Part shown: piece by piece, positions 15,301 through 25,991 of the stretch
How the letters are laid out: each line of letters starts with the position of its first letter
Position numbering within the stretch: position 1 is the stretch's first letter
Notes under the pieces: generated by a model
The model's database searches: none
What the model was told of the DNA's origin: nothing
Seen by the model: only the letters and a program-made list of their open reading frames with translations
Assembly: GCF_014384885.1 (NCBI RefSeq)
Contig: NZ_JACRST010000010.1
Span: 1 to 64,000, forward strand
From: Ligaoa zhengdingensis
GTDB taxonomy: Bacteria > Bacillota > Clostridia > Oscillospirales > Ruminococcaceae
Length of the DNA: 64,000 bases
Direction of reading: 5' to 3'
Translations under genes and position numbers: made by a program

Positions 15301-17262
15301 TTGGAAGAGAAACTCTCACAGGCCACGCACGAAAATAACAATTACGGCGCGGACGACATTCAGGTGCTCGAAGGGCTGGAAGCGGTGCGCAAGCGCCCGG
15401 GCATGTATATCGGCTCCACCGGGCCCAAGGGGTTGCACCATCTGGTTTACGAGGTGGTGGACAACGCCATCGACGAGGCGCTGGCGGGCTACTGCTCCCT
15501 CATCACCGTGGAGCTGCTGGAAAACGACGTGGTCAAGGTGACCGACAACGGCCGCGGCATCCCGGTGGGCATCCAGTCGAAGACCGGCCTGCCCGCGGTG
15601 ACAGTGGTGTTCACCGTGCTGCACGCGGGCGGCAAGTTCGGCGGCAGCGGGTACAAGGTATCCGGCGGCCTGCACGGCGTGGGCGCGTCGGTGGTGAACG
15701 CGCTCTCCACCTACCTGGAGGTGGAGGTGCGCGACGGCGAGCACCGCTATTACCAGCGGTTTGAGCACGGCAACCCGGTGGCGCCCCTCAAGATCATCGG
15801 GGACACCGCCGAGACCGGCACCACGGTGCTGTTCAAGGCCGACCCCGAAATCTTCCGCGAGGGCACCTCCTACGACTACGAGGTGCTGCTGCGCAGGCTG
15901 CGCGAGCAGGCGTTCCTCAACGCGGGGGTCAACATCTTGTTCACCGACCTGCGCGACCACGCCAACGTGCGCGAGGAGCGGCTGCACTACGAGGGCGGCA
16001 TCCGCAGCTTTGTCGAGCACATCCACCAGAGCAAAAACCAGGAGGTGCTGCACGACGATGTGATCTACCTGTCCGCCCGCGACGGCGACAGCACCGCCGA
16101 GGTGGCGCTGCAATACAACGCCGATTTTTACGACGTCATCCTGAGCTTTGCCAACAACATCCACACCACCGACGGCGGTACCCACGAGACCGGCTTTAAA
16201 AACGCGATGACGCGGGTGTTCAACGACTACGCCCACAAGGCGAAGATCATCAAGGAGAACGAGAAGTTTTCCGGCGACGACGTGCGCGAGGGCCTCACCG
16301 CGATCATCTCGGTGAAGCTGACCGACGCGCAGTTCGAAGGGCAGACCAAGGCCAAGCTCGGCAACACCGAGATGCGCACCATGGTGGATAACCTGGTGTA
16401 CGACGGCCTGATGACCTATTTTGAAGAGAACCCCGCCGTGGCCCGCACCATCATGGAGAAGGCGTCCACCGCGGCGCGCGCCCGTGAGGCGGCCAAAAGG
16501 GCCCGCGAGCTCACCCGGCGCAAGTCCGCGCTCGAGACCGCGTCGCTGCCCGGCAAGCTGGCCGACTGCTCCGAGCGCGGCAGCGAGGGCACCGAGATCT
16601 ATATCGTCGAGGGCGATTCGGCCGGCGGCTCGGCCAAGCAGGGCCGCGACCGGCGGTTCCAGGCGATCCTGCCGCTGTGGGGCAAGATGCTCAACGTGGA
16701 GAAGGCGCGGCTGGACCGCGTGTACGGCAACGACAAGCTGATGCCGGTGGTGACCGCGCTGGGCACGGGCATCGGGGATGAATTCGACCTGACCAAGCTG
16801 CGGTACGGCAAGATCATCGTCATGGCCGATGCCGATGTGGACGGCTCGCACATCCGCACCCTGCTGCTCACCTTCTTCTTCCGGTATATGCGCCCGCTGA
16901 TCGAGGAAGGGCATGTCTACCTGGCGCAGCCGCCGCTGTTCAAGGTGTCGCGCGGCAAAAAGGTGCGCTACGCCTTCTCGGAGGAGGAGCGCGACGCCTA
17001 TGTGCGCGAGCTCTACCCGGACGCGGCGGAGAACCCCAACGTCAAGAAGGAGATCCAGCGGTATAAGGGCCTCGGTGAAATGAACCCCGAGCAGCTGTGG
17101 GAGACCACTATGGACCCGGAAAACCGCACGATGATCCAGGTGAGCATGGAGGACGCGGTGTCCGCGGACGAGGTGTTCACCATCCTGATGGGCGACAAGG
17201 TGGCGCCGCGCCGCGAGTTCATCGAGAAGAACGCGCGCTACGTGAGCAACCTCGATATCTGA
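15301..17262 (+). CDS. gyrB: DNA gyrase subunit B
   Basis: The ATPase subunit of gyrase, 653 residues. GHKL ATP site: VVDNAIDEA, DNGRGIPVG and GLHGVGASVVNAL. TOPRIM metal site: EGDSAGGSAKQGRD and DADVDGSHIRTLLLTFFFR. The length is the short Gram-positive form. TTG at 15301 (MEEKLSQ) follows GGAGGT; the earlier in-frame TTG at 15286 would lie before the ribosome site. It works with gyrA, 250 bp downstream. Confidence 0.98.
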   Translation: MEEKLSQATHENNNYGADDIQVLEGLEAVRKRPGMYIGSTGPKGLHHLVYEVVDNAIDEALAGYCSLITVELLENDVVKVTDNGRGIPVGIQSKTGLPAVTVVFTVLHAGGKFGGSGYKVSGGLHGVGASVVNALSTYLEVEVRDGEHRYYQRFEHGNPVAPLKIIGDTAETGTTVLFKADPEIFREGTSYDYEVLLRRLREQAFLNAGVNILFTDLRDHANVREERLHYEGGIRSFVEHIHQSKNQEVLHDDVIYLSARDGDSTAEVALQYNADFYDVILSFANNIHTTDGGTHETGFKNAMTRVFNDYAHKAKIIKENEKFSGDDVREGLTAIISVKLTDAQFEGQTKAKLGNTEMRTMVDNLVYDGLMTYFEENPAVARTIMEKASTAARAREAAKRARELTRRKSALETASLPGKLADCSERGSEGTEIYIVEGDSAGGSAKQGRDRRFQAILPLWGKMLNVEKARLDRVYGNDKLMPVVTALGTGIGDEFDLTKLRYGKIIVMADADVDGSHIRTLLLTFFFRYMRPLIEEGHVYLAQPPLFKVSRGKKVRYAFSEEERDAYVRELYPDAAENPNVKKEIQRYKGLGEMNPEQLWETTMDPENRTMIQVSMEDAVSADEVFTILMGDKVAPRREFIEKNARYVSNLDI

Positions 17263-17512
17263 TACTAGTTGTCAGAAAATCACAAGATAAAATCGGCGGC
17301 GAAGGCGGACATGTGCCGCCGCAGCCGCACCTTGAGAACAAACCGGCGGTAGGGAGCCGGTTTGTGTTGGAGGGGTTGGTTGGGAGGGGAACTCTCAGAG
17401 CAAGGCGTTAGCCGCTGCGATTGAGGTTCCCACCCCAGTCTTGTCGATGAAATCGACAAGACAACGAAAATAATTCGGGCGACCGCCCCGCCGCGGGGAG
17501 GCCCCATGAAAT
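17263..17512 (+). promoter_or_regulatory. gyrB-gyrA intergenic region with two perfect hairpins
   Basis: Stem ACAAACCGGC/GCCGGTTTGT (17338-17347/17356-17365) and stem GTCTTGTCGAT/ATCGACAAGAC (17438-17448/17452-17462). Neither is followed by a U-run, so they are not classic terminators. They could be processing or stability elements in a gyrB-gyrA transcript. Confidence 0.5.
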
Positions 17513-20044
<2,532 letters not shown>

Positions 20045-20050
20045 ACGAAA

Positions 20051-20095
20051 AAAAACAGAGGGCGAAAGCATCAGGTGCTTTCGCCCTCTGTTTTT
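20051..20095. terminator. bidirectional terminator between convergent genes
   Basis: A perfect 20-bp stem (20051-20070/20076-20095) with 5-base loop, A-rich on the left and T-rich on the right, serving gyrA (plus) and the gene at 20071-20706 (minus), whose TGA lies in the loop. Confidence 0.92.
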
Positions 20096-20706
20096 GTGAG
20101 ATCCTCTGCCAGTGCCAGCAGGGCCGTTTCAAAGTCAATTTTTTTGAGCCCATCCTGAAACGCGCGGATGAGCGTCTGCCGGAGGCTGCTATCCCGGTGC
20201 AGGGCTTTGAGGTACGCCTTCCAGGTGTAGCGAGGTTTTGCGGAGCCCGCCAGATGGGAAAAGTGCGCTGCCTCGGCTTGCAGCACGAAGCGCTGGAGGA
20301 GCATAAAACCATCTTTTTCGGAGAACAGCCGGGCCATCTGCATGGTTTCGTCCTTGTCGTGATCCTCAAAAAATTTGACCGGTTGGGAGATATCAAAATC
20401 GAATTGATCGCGGGGAAATTGTTCGACGGCGCGCTGGATAGCGGCCTTAGCTGTGCTGAGGAGCTCCGGGGAGCGCCGCAAAATCTGGACAAACTCATCC
20501 CAGAGGAGGTCCTCGTTGGCGCCTGTAGTGCTGATTTGATAGAGCGCGAACTCGCATTGGTAGGTGAGAAACAGGATGTAGAGCTCATTTTCGTGCGGGG
20601 GAAAGAAGATGAGATACCGCAGGACTTTTAGGTTGCGCGCCGTCCGAAACAGGGTGCGGAAATTTTTAAAGAATTTGGCGGGCTTGCTGTCTGCTTGATT
20701 TTTCAT
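20071..20706 (-). CDS. hypothetical protein, 211 residues
   Basis: I do not recognise a family. Mostly helical, rich in Phe/Lys/Leu, with no signal peptide or membrane helix; basic N-terminus (KPAKFFKNFRTLFRTARNLKVL) and a central FEDHDKDETMQMARLF segment. GGGAGG precedes the ATG. It is divergent from an XRE regulator at 20835, and the two promoters share an inverted repeat, so the regulator may control it. Codon use is less GC-rich than in the flanking core genes, suggesting acquisition. Confidence 0.7.
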   Translation of the reverse strand: MKNQADSKPAKFFKNFRTLFRTARNLKVLRYLIFFPPHENELYILFLTYQCEFALYQISTTGANEDLLWDEFVQILRRSPELLSTAKAAIQRAVEQFPRDQFDFDISQPVKFFEDHDKDETMQMARLFSEKDGFMLLQRFVLQAEAAHFSHLAGSAKPRYTWKAYLKALHRDSSLRQTLIRAFQDGLKKIDFETALLALAEDLTKTEGEST

Positions 20707-20834
20707 ACTTGAACCTCCCTCGCTCTATTCTCAATGGTGTTTTTTAACGAACAAATTATACTTCTTAAATAAGTAAAAAGCAAATTTTTAGCGAAGTATA
20801 ATATACGTAAAAACAAAGTAGATAGGGTGAGCAA
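20707..20834. promoter_or_regulatory. divergent promoter region with inverted repeat
   Basis: ATTATACTTC (about 20755-20764) and GAAGTATAAT (about 20794-20803) form a 10-bp inverted repeat; each arm contains a -10 hexamer TATAAT facing outward. This suits an operator bound by the adjacent XRE protein. The -35 elements are weak. Confidence 0.6.
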
Positions 20835-21143
20835 ATGAAGGATATACTGAATGAGATTACCCGGCTTCGATTGGAGCGGAACTGGTCTGAGTATGAGTTA
20901 GCGAAGAATTCCGGCTTGTCCCAATCAACGATTTCAACTTGGTATCGCAAGAACCAGATTCCCACAATACCAACATTGAACAAGGTGTGCCACGGTTTTG
21001 GCATAACGATGTCGCAGTTTTTTGCAGAGGGCGACGATGCGATTAATTTAACGCCCAAACAGCGGGAGATGCTGGACCACTGGTCGTCGCTGACCAAGAA
21101 GCAGCAGGAACTTTTTCTGGAATTGTTTAAGACAATGCCATGA
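20835..21143 (+). CDS. XRE-family transcriptional regulator
   Basis: A 102-residue protein with an N-terminal helix-turn-helix of the Xre/Cro type (about residues 5-60: RNWSEYELAKNSGLSQSTISTWYRK). The tail LTPKQREMLDHWSSLTKKQQELFLELF resembles clostridial XRE regulators that dimerise through it. GGGTGAG lies close before the ATG. It is probably autoregulated through the inverted repeat it shares with the divergent hypothetical gene. Confidence 0.88.
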   Translation: MKDILNEITRLRLERNWSEYELAKNSGLSQSTISTWYRKNQIPTIPTLNKVCHGFGITMSQFFAEGDDAINLTPKQREMLDHWSSLTKKQQELFLELFKTMP

Positions 21144-22637
21144 TTTTTAATTTTATGTTTTCACATAAAATGTCAGCAATTCACTTGGCGGCGGGGTTTG
21201 CACTTAGCTGTGCGGCTAATGGGCAGAGCGTTTTGCGTGCTGTAACGCAACTGGCCCGGCTTGGGCCTGGGAGCTTTGGTTTGCGCCTGGCCTGCCAGCT
21301 ACGGGCAGAGTGGTCTTGCGCACTGCCGTGCGGCTGCCTCGGCATTGCCCCCAGGGGCATCCCCGGGTGGGTTTGCTTGTAGCCTTGTAGCTTCGGGCAC
21401 AGTATTTTGCGCACTGTAGCGCAACCGGCCCGGCTTGGCCCTGGCCACTGGCCAGTAAGGGTTTGCTACTATTTACTGGCTTCGGGCAGTGTGCCCCACG
21501 CCTTAATAAGTGTTTTCTTCGGCAACGCCCCCGGGCGCATGCCCGGCGGGGTTTCGCCCCCGCGGGACGGCTGGAGCAATTTTAATTTAATGTTTATTTT
21601 TTTATGCCCTTTTGTTAAATAAAAGCGATTCATTTGGCGGCGGGGTTTCGGCCCCGCACGACGACTCGCTTTTGGTACACGCCAAAAGCGAGCAAAAACG
21701 TGTCAAAGGGGGCACCCCTTTGAAAACCCCGTTGTGCGCCCGGAGATAAAATCTGCGCTGGTGAAAGCGAAGTGCGGCAAGTACCCTCGGCAATGGTTCT
21801 GAAGTCGCTTCGCGAAAAGTGGGAAGGGCACGCTTCGCTCCCACGAACCATTGCCCCTGCGGGGTGCCCTCGGGCGACACCCGCAAAGCGCGCAGGCCCC
21901 GCACCGCTTGATTTTTGGCTCCGGGTCGGGTCGGCAACGCCGACAGGAAAGCCGGGTTGGCGCTTACGTTGTGCGGGGCGCGGTGGCCGAAGCCGGAAAA
22001 GCCCAAGTAAGAAAACCGCACTTACGCCCTGGGAGGGGCGGAGGATCTAGGGCAAGCGGGGGACGGCAGAGAGGATGCGGGCATTACCCGAGGGGATCCC
22101 GCCAAAGGCGGGACAGGTGCCTGATTGGAGCGAGTGCCCTCCAGAGGGCCTTCTCTTGTCCCTTCGGGACAATTCACCTTGCGCTCCCTGGAATTTGCAC
22201 GAAGCGACTGGAAGGCACGTCGGCAGCGCCGACAGGCAATCCGGGTTGGCGCTTGCGCCATACCGGGTGCGTCCTCCGCGCGGAAGCTGCACTTTGCTTA
22301 ACAAACGAGCCTGCCCGGCTTTCCTCCGGCCGTTGGCCGGCCGCCCCAAAAGGGGGGATGCCAAAGGGGGGAACGCCCTTTGGCGCGCTTTTGCATCCTT
22401 TTGGCGCGTACCAAAAGGATGGCGTCGCGCGGGGGCGCACCCCCGCCCAGGGATGCCCCTGGGGGCAATGCCGAGGCAGGCGCATGGCAATGCGCAAGGC
22501 GCTGTGCCCGAAGCTGGCAGGCCAGGCTGCTTCGGCCATCAAGCCACCCATCCCCCTATTTTGGGGCCAAAATCTCCCCGCACCGGGACCCTCGGACGCA
22601 AAAACCCCGCATCCGGGCAAAAATAACCCAAAAAAAC
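21144..22637. repeat. mosaic GC-rich repeat array, largest copy
   Basis: About 1.45 kb with no credible gene. It holds all modules: the hairpin at 21665-21692 (CTCGCTTTTGG/CCAAAAGCGAG), a 'gttctgaagtcgcttcgcg' block near 21797, an 'ggaggatctagggcaagcg' block near 22040, a run of short stems (for example CCCGCC/GGCGGG near 22098), and the hairpin at 22394-22421 (CATCCTTTTGG/CCAAAAGGATG). The same order recurs at 27415 and 55143 and inverted at 39640. Several open frames exist only because of high GC. Confidence 0.85.
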
Positions 22638-22667
22638 TTGACAACTATGCGGTTTTTAAAGTATACT
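22638..22667 (+). promoter_or_regulatory. rpmH promoter
   Basis: TTGACA (22638-22643), 18-bp spacer, TATACT (22662-22667), about 39 bp before rpmH and just past the repeat edge. Confidence 0.85.
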
Positions 22668-22705
22668 GTATTCCTGCAAGGTTTACCTCGAAGGGAGGGT
22701 TTGGA

Positions 22706-22840
22706 ATGTTAAGAACCTATCAGCCGAAAAAGATCCATCGGGAGAAAGTCCACGGCTTCCGCAAAAGAATGTCTACGAAAAATGGGCGTAAGGTGTTGGC
22801 TCGCAGAAGAGCGAAAGGCAGAAAGACCCTGAGCTACTAA
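22706..22840 (+). CDS. rpmH: 50S ribosomal protein L34
   Basis: A 44-residue, very basic protein with the L34 pattern (TYQPKKIHREKVHGFRKRMS and NGRKVLARRRAKGRK). The ATG at 22706 follows GGGAGG; a much longer in-frame reading back through the repeat is spurious. First gene of the rpmH-rnpA-yidD-yidC-jag-mnmE block. Confidence 0.98.
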   Translation: MLRTYQPKKIHREKVHGFRKRMSTKNGRKVLARRRAKGRKTLSY

Positions 22841-22848
22841 GAGATGAC

Positions 22849-22880
22849 GGCCACAAATGTTGTTTGTGGCCTTTCTTTTT
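22849..22880 (+). terminator. terminator/attenuator after rpmH
   Basis: GGCCACAAA (22849-22857) pairs with TTTGTGGCC (22863-22871), then TTTCTTTTT. It probably gives a short abundant rpmH transcript with partial read-through into rnpA. Confidence 0.85.
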
Positions 22881-22904
22881 ACAACGAAAACGGAAGGCTG
22901 GGCC

Positions 22905-23255
22905 ATGCTTCATACACAACCGCTCAAAAGCAACCGCGATTTTCAGCGGCTTTACCGCCGCGGAAAATCGGCGGCGCACCCCGCGCTGGTCACCTATGTG
23001 GCCAAAAACAGGCTTGGCTACAACCGCCTGGGGCTCACCGCCAGCAAAAAGATCGGCAACGCGGTGCAGCGCAACCGGGCGCGGCGCATCATCCGCCAGG
23101 CCTACTTGGAGGCCGAACCGGATCTGGCCTGCGGCTATGACCTGGTTCTGGTGGCGCGCACCCGCACGGTGTTTTTAAAATCCACCGACCTTGTGCCGGT
23201 GCTGCGCGGACAAGCCAAAAAGCTCGGCGTCTGGGCCGGAAGTGCCAATGGGTAG
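22905..23255 (+). CDS. rnpA: ribonuclease P protein component
   Basis: A 116-residue basic protein that binds RNase P RNA for tRNA 5' processing. The signature RNR motif region is KKIGNAVQRNRARRIIRQAY. The start at 22905 (MLHTQPLKSNRDFQRLYRRG) has GGAAGG upstream; the longer frame from 22857 runs through the terminator. The gene ends 3 bp before yidD. Confidence 0.97.
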   Translation: MLHTQPLKSNRDFQRLYRRGKSAAHPALVTYVAKNRLGYNRLGLTASKKIGNAVQRNRARRIIRQAYLEAEPDLACGYDLVLVARTRTVFLKSTDLVPVLRGQAKKLGVWAGSANG

Positions 23256-23258
23256 CTT

Positions 23259-23504
23259 ATGAAAAAACTGTTTTTAGCTCTGATCCGGTTCTATCAAAAA
23301 GTAATATCACCTATGAAACCTGCCTGTTGCAGGTTTTATCCCACCTGTTCCTCCTATGCCTTCGAGGCGATTTCGCGCTTTGGCATTGTGAGGGGCGGGC
23401 TACTTGTGTTTTGGCGCATTTTGCGCTGCAACCCCTTTTGCCGGGGCGGCTACGACCCCGTGCCAGACCACTTTACCTTTGTGCGGCAGGTTCGGCCGCA
23501 ATAA
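23259..23504 (+). CDS. yidD: membrane protein insertion efficiency factor YidD
   Basis: An 81-residue protein of the YidD (DUF37) family with the signature CRFYPTCSSYAFEAI and the second Cys pair CNPFCRGGYDPVP. Peripheral inner-membrane helper of YidC. Position between rnpA and yidC is nearly universal. Confidence 0.97.
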   Translation: MKKLFLALIRFYQKVISPMKPACCRFYPTCSSYAFEAISRFGIVRGGLLVFWRILRCNPFCRGGYDPVPDHFTFVRQVRPQ

Positions 23505-23597
23505 CAGAGAAAATAACGCAGCGCGTCCGCCATTTTGCCCGCGGGGGCATCGCTTCGCCCCGCCCGCTGCGAAAGAAAATGGAGGAATAAGCGCCGC

Positions 23598-24701
23598 ATG
23601 ATGAATTTTATCTACACAATTATTGGTTACCCGCTGGGATGGGTGATGTGGGCCTGCTATCAGCTGGTGCACAACTACGGGTTCGCGCTGATCCTGTTTA
23701 CGCTCATCTCAAAATTGATTCTGCTGCCGTTTGGCATCAAGCAGCAGAAATCCACTGTAAAAATGGCCATGTTCCGCCCCAAGATGGAGGCCATCCAGAA
23801 AAAGTATGCCAACAACCCGCAAAAGCAGCAGGAGGAGCTCTCCGCCCTCTATGAAAAAGAGGGCTACAACCCCATGAGCGGCTGCCTGCCGCTGCTCATC
23901 CAGTTTCCCATCCTGTTCGGCCTCATCGACGTCATCTATAAGCCGCTCTATCACATCCTGCGCTTCCCCAGCGATGTGATCGAAAAGGCGGTCGAGATCG
24001 GCAAACAGGTGATCACCGCCAACGGCACGCTGGGCAATTTCATCCAGCAGAATGGCGGTTTGCGGCAGGAAAACATCATCATGAAGGGCCTCGAGCTCGA
24101 CCCCTCCGCCTTCTCGACGGCGCTCGGCCAGGACTTTGTGGACAAGGTGGCCTCGTTCGACCAGCACTTTTTGGGGCTCGACCTCTCGCAGGTGCCCTCC
24201 CTCGGCTTCAATCTGCTCATCCTCATCCCTATCATTTCCGGCCTCACCTCGCTGCTGCTGAGCTGGTACACCACCCGCATGAGCGCGGCCAACATGGGCA
24301 ACAACGCCTCGCTCAAGGGCATGAACATGGGTATGATGCTGATGATGCCCATCATGTCGTTTGTCATCGCTTTGCAGGTGCCCGCGGGCGTGGGCCTGTA
24401 CTGGATTTTGACCAACCTGTTCTCGATGGCGCAGTCGATTTTCCTCAATAAGAAGTACAACCCCGCGGAGCTGCTCGCCGCCGCCCAGGCCGAAGAGGAG
24501 GCCCGCAAGGAGCGCGAACGGCAGGAGCGCATCGAGCGCAAAAAGCTGATGGCCAGCAAGGAATATCAGCAGGCCGAAGCGGAAAAGGCCATGAACCAGA
24601 AGGAACAGAACCGGCGGAAGATCGCCGAGGCGCGCCGCCGCATGGCCGAGCGGTACGGCGAGGATTACAAAGAAGAAGATATTGACGTGGACGAAAAATA
24701 A
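23598..24701 (+). CDS. yidC: membrane protein insertase YidC
   Basis: A 367-residue Oxa1/YidC/Alb3 insertase without the large periplasmic domain of Gram-negative forms. Conserved helices include FALILFTLISKLILLPF, the coiled cytoplasmic loop (KMEAIQKKYANNPQKQQEEL), and LPLLIQFPILFGLI. The C-terminal tail is long, charged and helical (EEEARKERERQERIERKK). There is no lipobox. The start at 23598 follows GGAGGA; the frame from 23535 adds a non-conserved stretch. Confidence 0.95.
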   Translation: MMNFIYTIIGYPLGWVMWACYQLVHNYGFALILFTLISKLILLPFGIKQQKSTVKMAMFRPKMEAIQKKYANNPQKQQEELSALYEKEGYNPMSGCLPLLIQFPILFGLIDVIYKPLYHILRFPSDVIEKAVEIGKQVITANGTLGNFIQQNGGLRQENIIMKGLELDPSAFSTALGQDFVDKVASFDQHFLGLDLSQVPSLGFNLLILIPIISGLTSLLLSWYTTRMSAANMGNNASLKGMNMGMMLMMPIMSFVIALQVPAGVGLYWILTNLFSMAQSIFLNKKYNPAELLAAAQAEEEARKERERQERIERKKLMASKEYQQAEAEKAMNQKEQNRRKIAEARRRMAERYGEDYKEEDIDVDEK

Positions 24702-24730
24702 AAAAGGAACAGCAATCAGGAGGTGTAGTT

Positions 24731-25921
24731 TTGATCAAAGAAGCGATAGGAACGGGTAAAACCGTGGAAGAAGCGCTGGAAAACGCCTATGCACAGCTCG
24801 GCGCAAACAGCGATAATTCGGAATTTGAAATTTTGGAGCGCCCGGCGCGCAAGCTGTTTGGCCTCAAGATGATCCCCGCGCAGGTCAAAGTCACCATGGA
24901 GGTGCCCGACGAGGTGAAGAAGCCCGCGACCCCTGCGCGCGAAGCGCGCGAGCCGAGGGAACCCCGCGAGCCCAGGGAGGCCCGTCCGCCGCGCCCGCAG
25001 CAGCCCAAGAAGAAGCCGCAGCCCGCGCCTGAGGCTCCCAAAGCCCCCAAATCCGAGCAGCCCAAGGCCGCGCCAGCGCAGGCGGTACAGCCCGCGCCCG
25101 CCGCGGAGGAGACCAAGCCGGAGATTCCGGCGGGCACCCCCGCCACCGGCGAAAAGGTGGATTGCGCGGTCGCTTATCTGAAATCGATCTTTACTGAGAT
25201 GGGCCTTGAGGCGGTCGAGATCAAGGCCACCGCCATCCGCGACGGCGCGGTGCTCACCCTGAGCGGCGAGGGCCTGGGCGTGCTGATCGGCCGCCGCGGC
25301 GAGACGCTGGACGCGCTGCAATACCTGGCCGGCCTGGTCGCCAACCGCCTGGAGGGCGACTACTTCCGCATCACCATCGACAGCGGCAACTACCGCCAGA
25401 AGCGCGAGCGCACCCTGGAGCAGCTCGCCAGAAAGCTCTCCAATCAGGTGCTCAAAAACGGCCGCAGCGTCACGCTCGAGCCGATGAACCCGTATGAACG
25501 CCGCATCATCCACGCCACGGTGCAGACCATCGAGGGGGTCACCTCCGCCTCGACCGGCGAGGAGCCCAACCGCCGCGTGGTCATCTCCTCGACCAACCCG
25601 CGCCGCCGCGCCCCGCAGAAGGACGGCGGAAACCGCAGCGGTTCCTCGGGCAACCGGGGCGGCCGCGGACGCGGTGGCCGCGGCAGAGGCGGCAACCGCC
25701 CCCCGCGCAGCGGCGGCGGCAACACCGTGACCCGGCCGAATGCGTTCGGCGAGAGCGCCGCCCCCAAGAAGATCGACGACAGCGCGATCGAGATCGAGCC
25801 GCCGGTGATCCACCGGGAGCCCAAGGCCGCGCCCAAGCCGCAGGCGCCCAAGAACACGCCTCCGGCCGAGGCGCAGGACAAGCCGCTCTATTCCAAAATT
25901 GAACTGGACGACATCGACTAA
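24731..25921 (+). CDS. jag: Jag/KhpB-type KH-R3H RNA-binding protein
   Basis: 396 residues, TTG start after AGGAGGTG. In order: Jag N-terminal domain (about 1-55), Pro/Lys/Glu-rich linker (about 60-135), KH domain with GLGVLIGRRGETLDALQYL, R3H domain with RERTLEQLARKLSNQVL and MNPYERRIIHATVQ, then an unusually long tail. The tail has an RG-rich block (GGRGRGGRGRGGN) of the type that binds RNA, and an acidic end. Jag/KhpB affects cell elongation and RNA regulation in other Firmicutes. Confidence 0.93.
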   Translation: MIKEAIGTGKTVEEALENAYAQLGANSDNSEFEILERPARKLFGLKMIPAQVKVTMEVPDEVKKPATPAREAREPREPREPREARPPRPQQPKKKPQPAPEAPKAPKSEQPKAAPAQAVQPAPAAEETKPEIPAGTPATGEKVDCAVAYLKSIFTEMGLEAVEIKATAIRDGAVLTLSGEGLGVLIGRRGETLDALQYLAGLVANRLEGDYFRITIDSGNYRQKRERTLEQLARKLSNQVLKNGRSVTLEPMNPYERRIIHATVQTIEGVTSASTGEEPNRRVVISSTNPRRRAPQKDGGNRSGSSGNRGGRGRGGRGRGGNRPPRSGGGNTVTRPNAFGESAAPKKIDDSAIEIEPPVIHREPKAAPKPQAPKNTPPAEAQDKPLYSKIELDDID

Positions 25922-25930
25922 AAAACCGCA

Positions 25931-25965
25931 GGGGGTTTCAAACGGATTGTTTGAAGCCCCCTTTT
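25931..25965 (+). terminator. terminator between jag and mnmE
   Basis: GGGGGTTTCAAAC (25931-25943) pairs with GTTTGAAGCCCCC (25949-25961), followed by TTTT. Confidence 0.8.
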
Positions 25966-25991
25966 GCACATGGATGCACAGGGAGGTTTCT

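Noticed and set aside
22047..22490. Open frames of 100-190 codons on both strands inside the mosaic repeats (also at 27442-27895, 39695-40626 and 55274-56126)
   Set aside because: They coincide with non-coding repeat modules, overlap on both strands, recur with the same odd peptides at each repeat locus, and lack ribosome sites and domain patterns.
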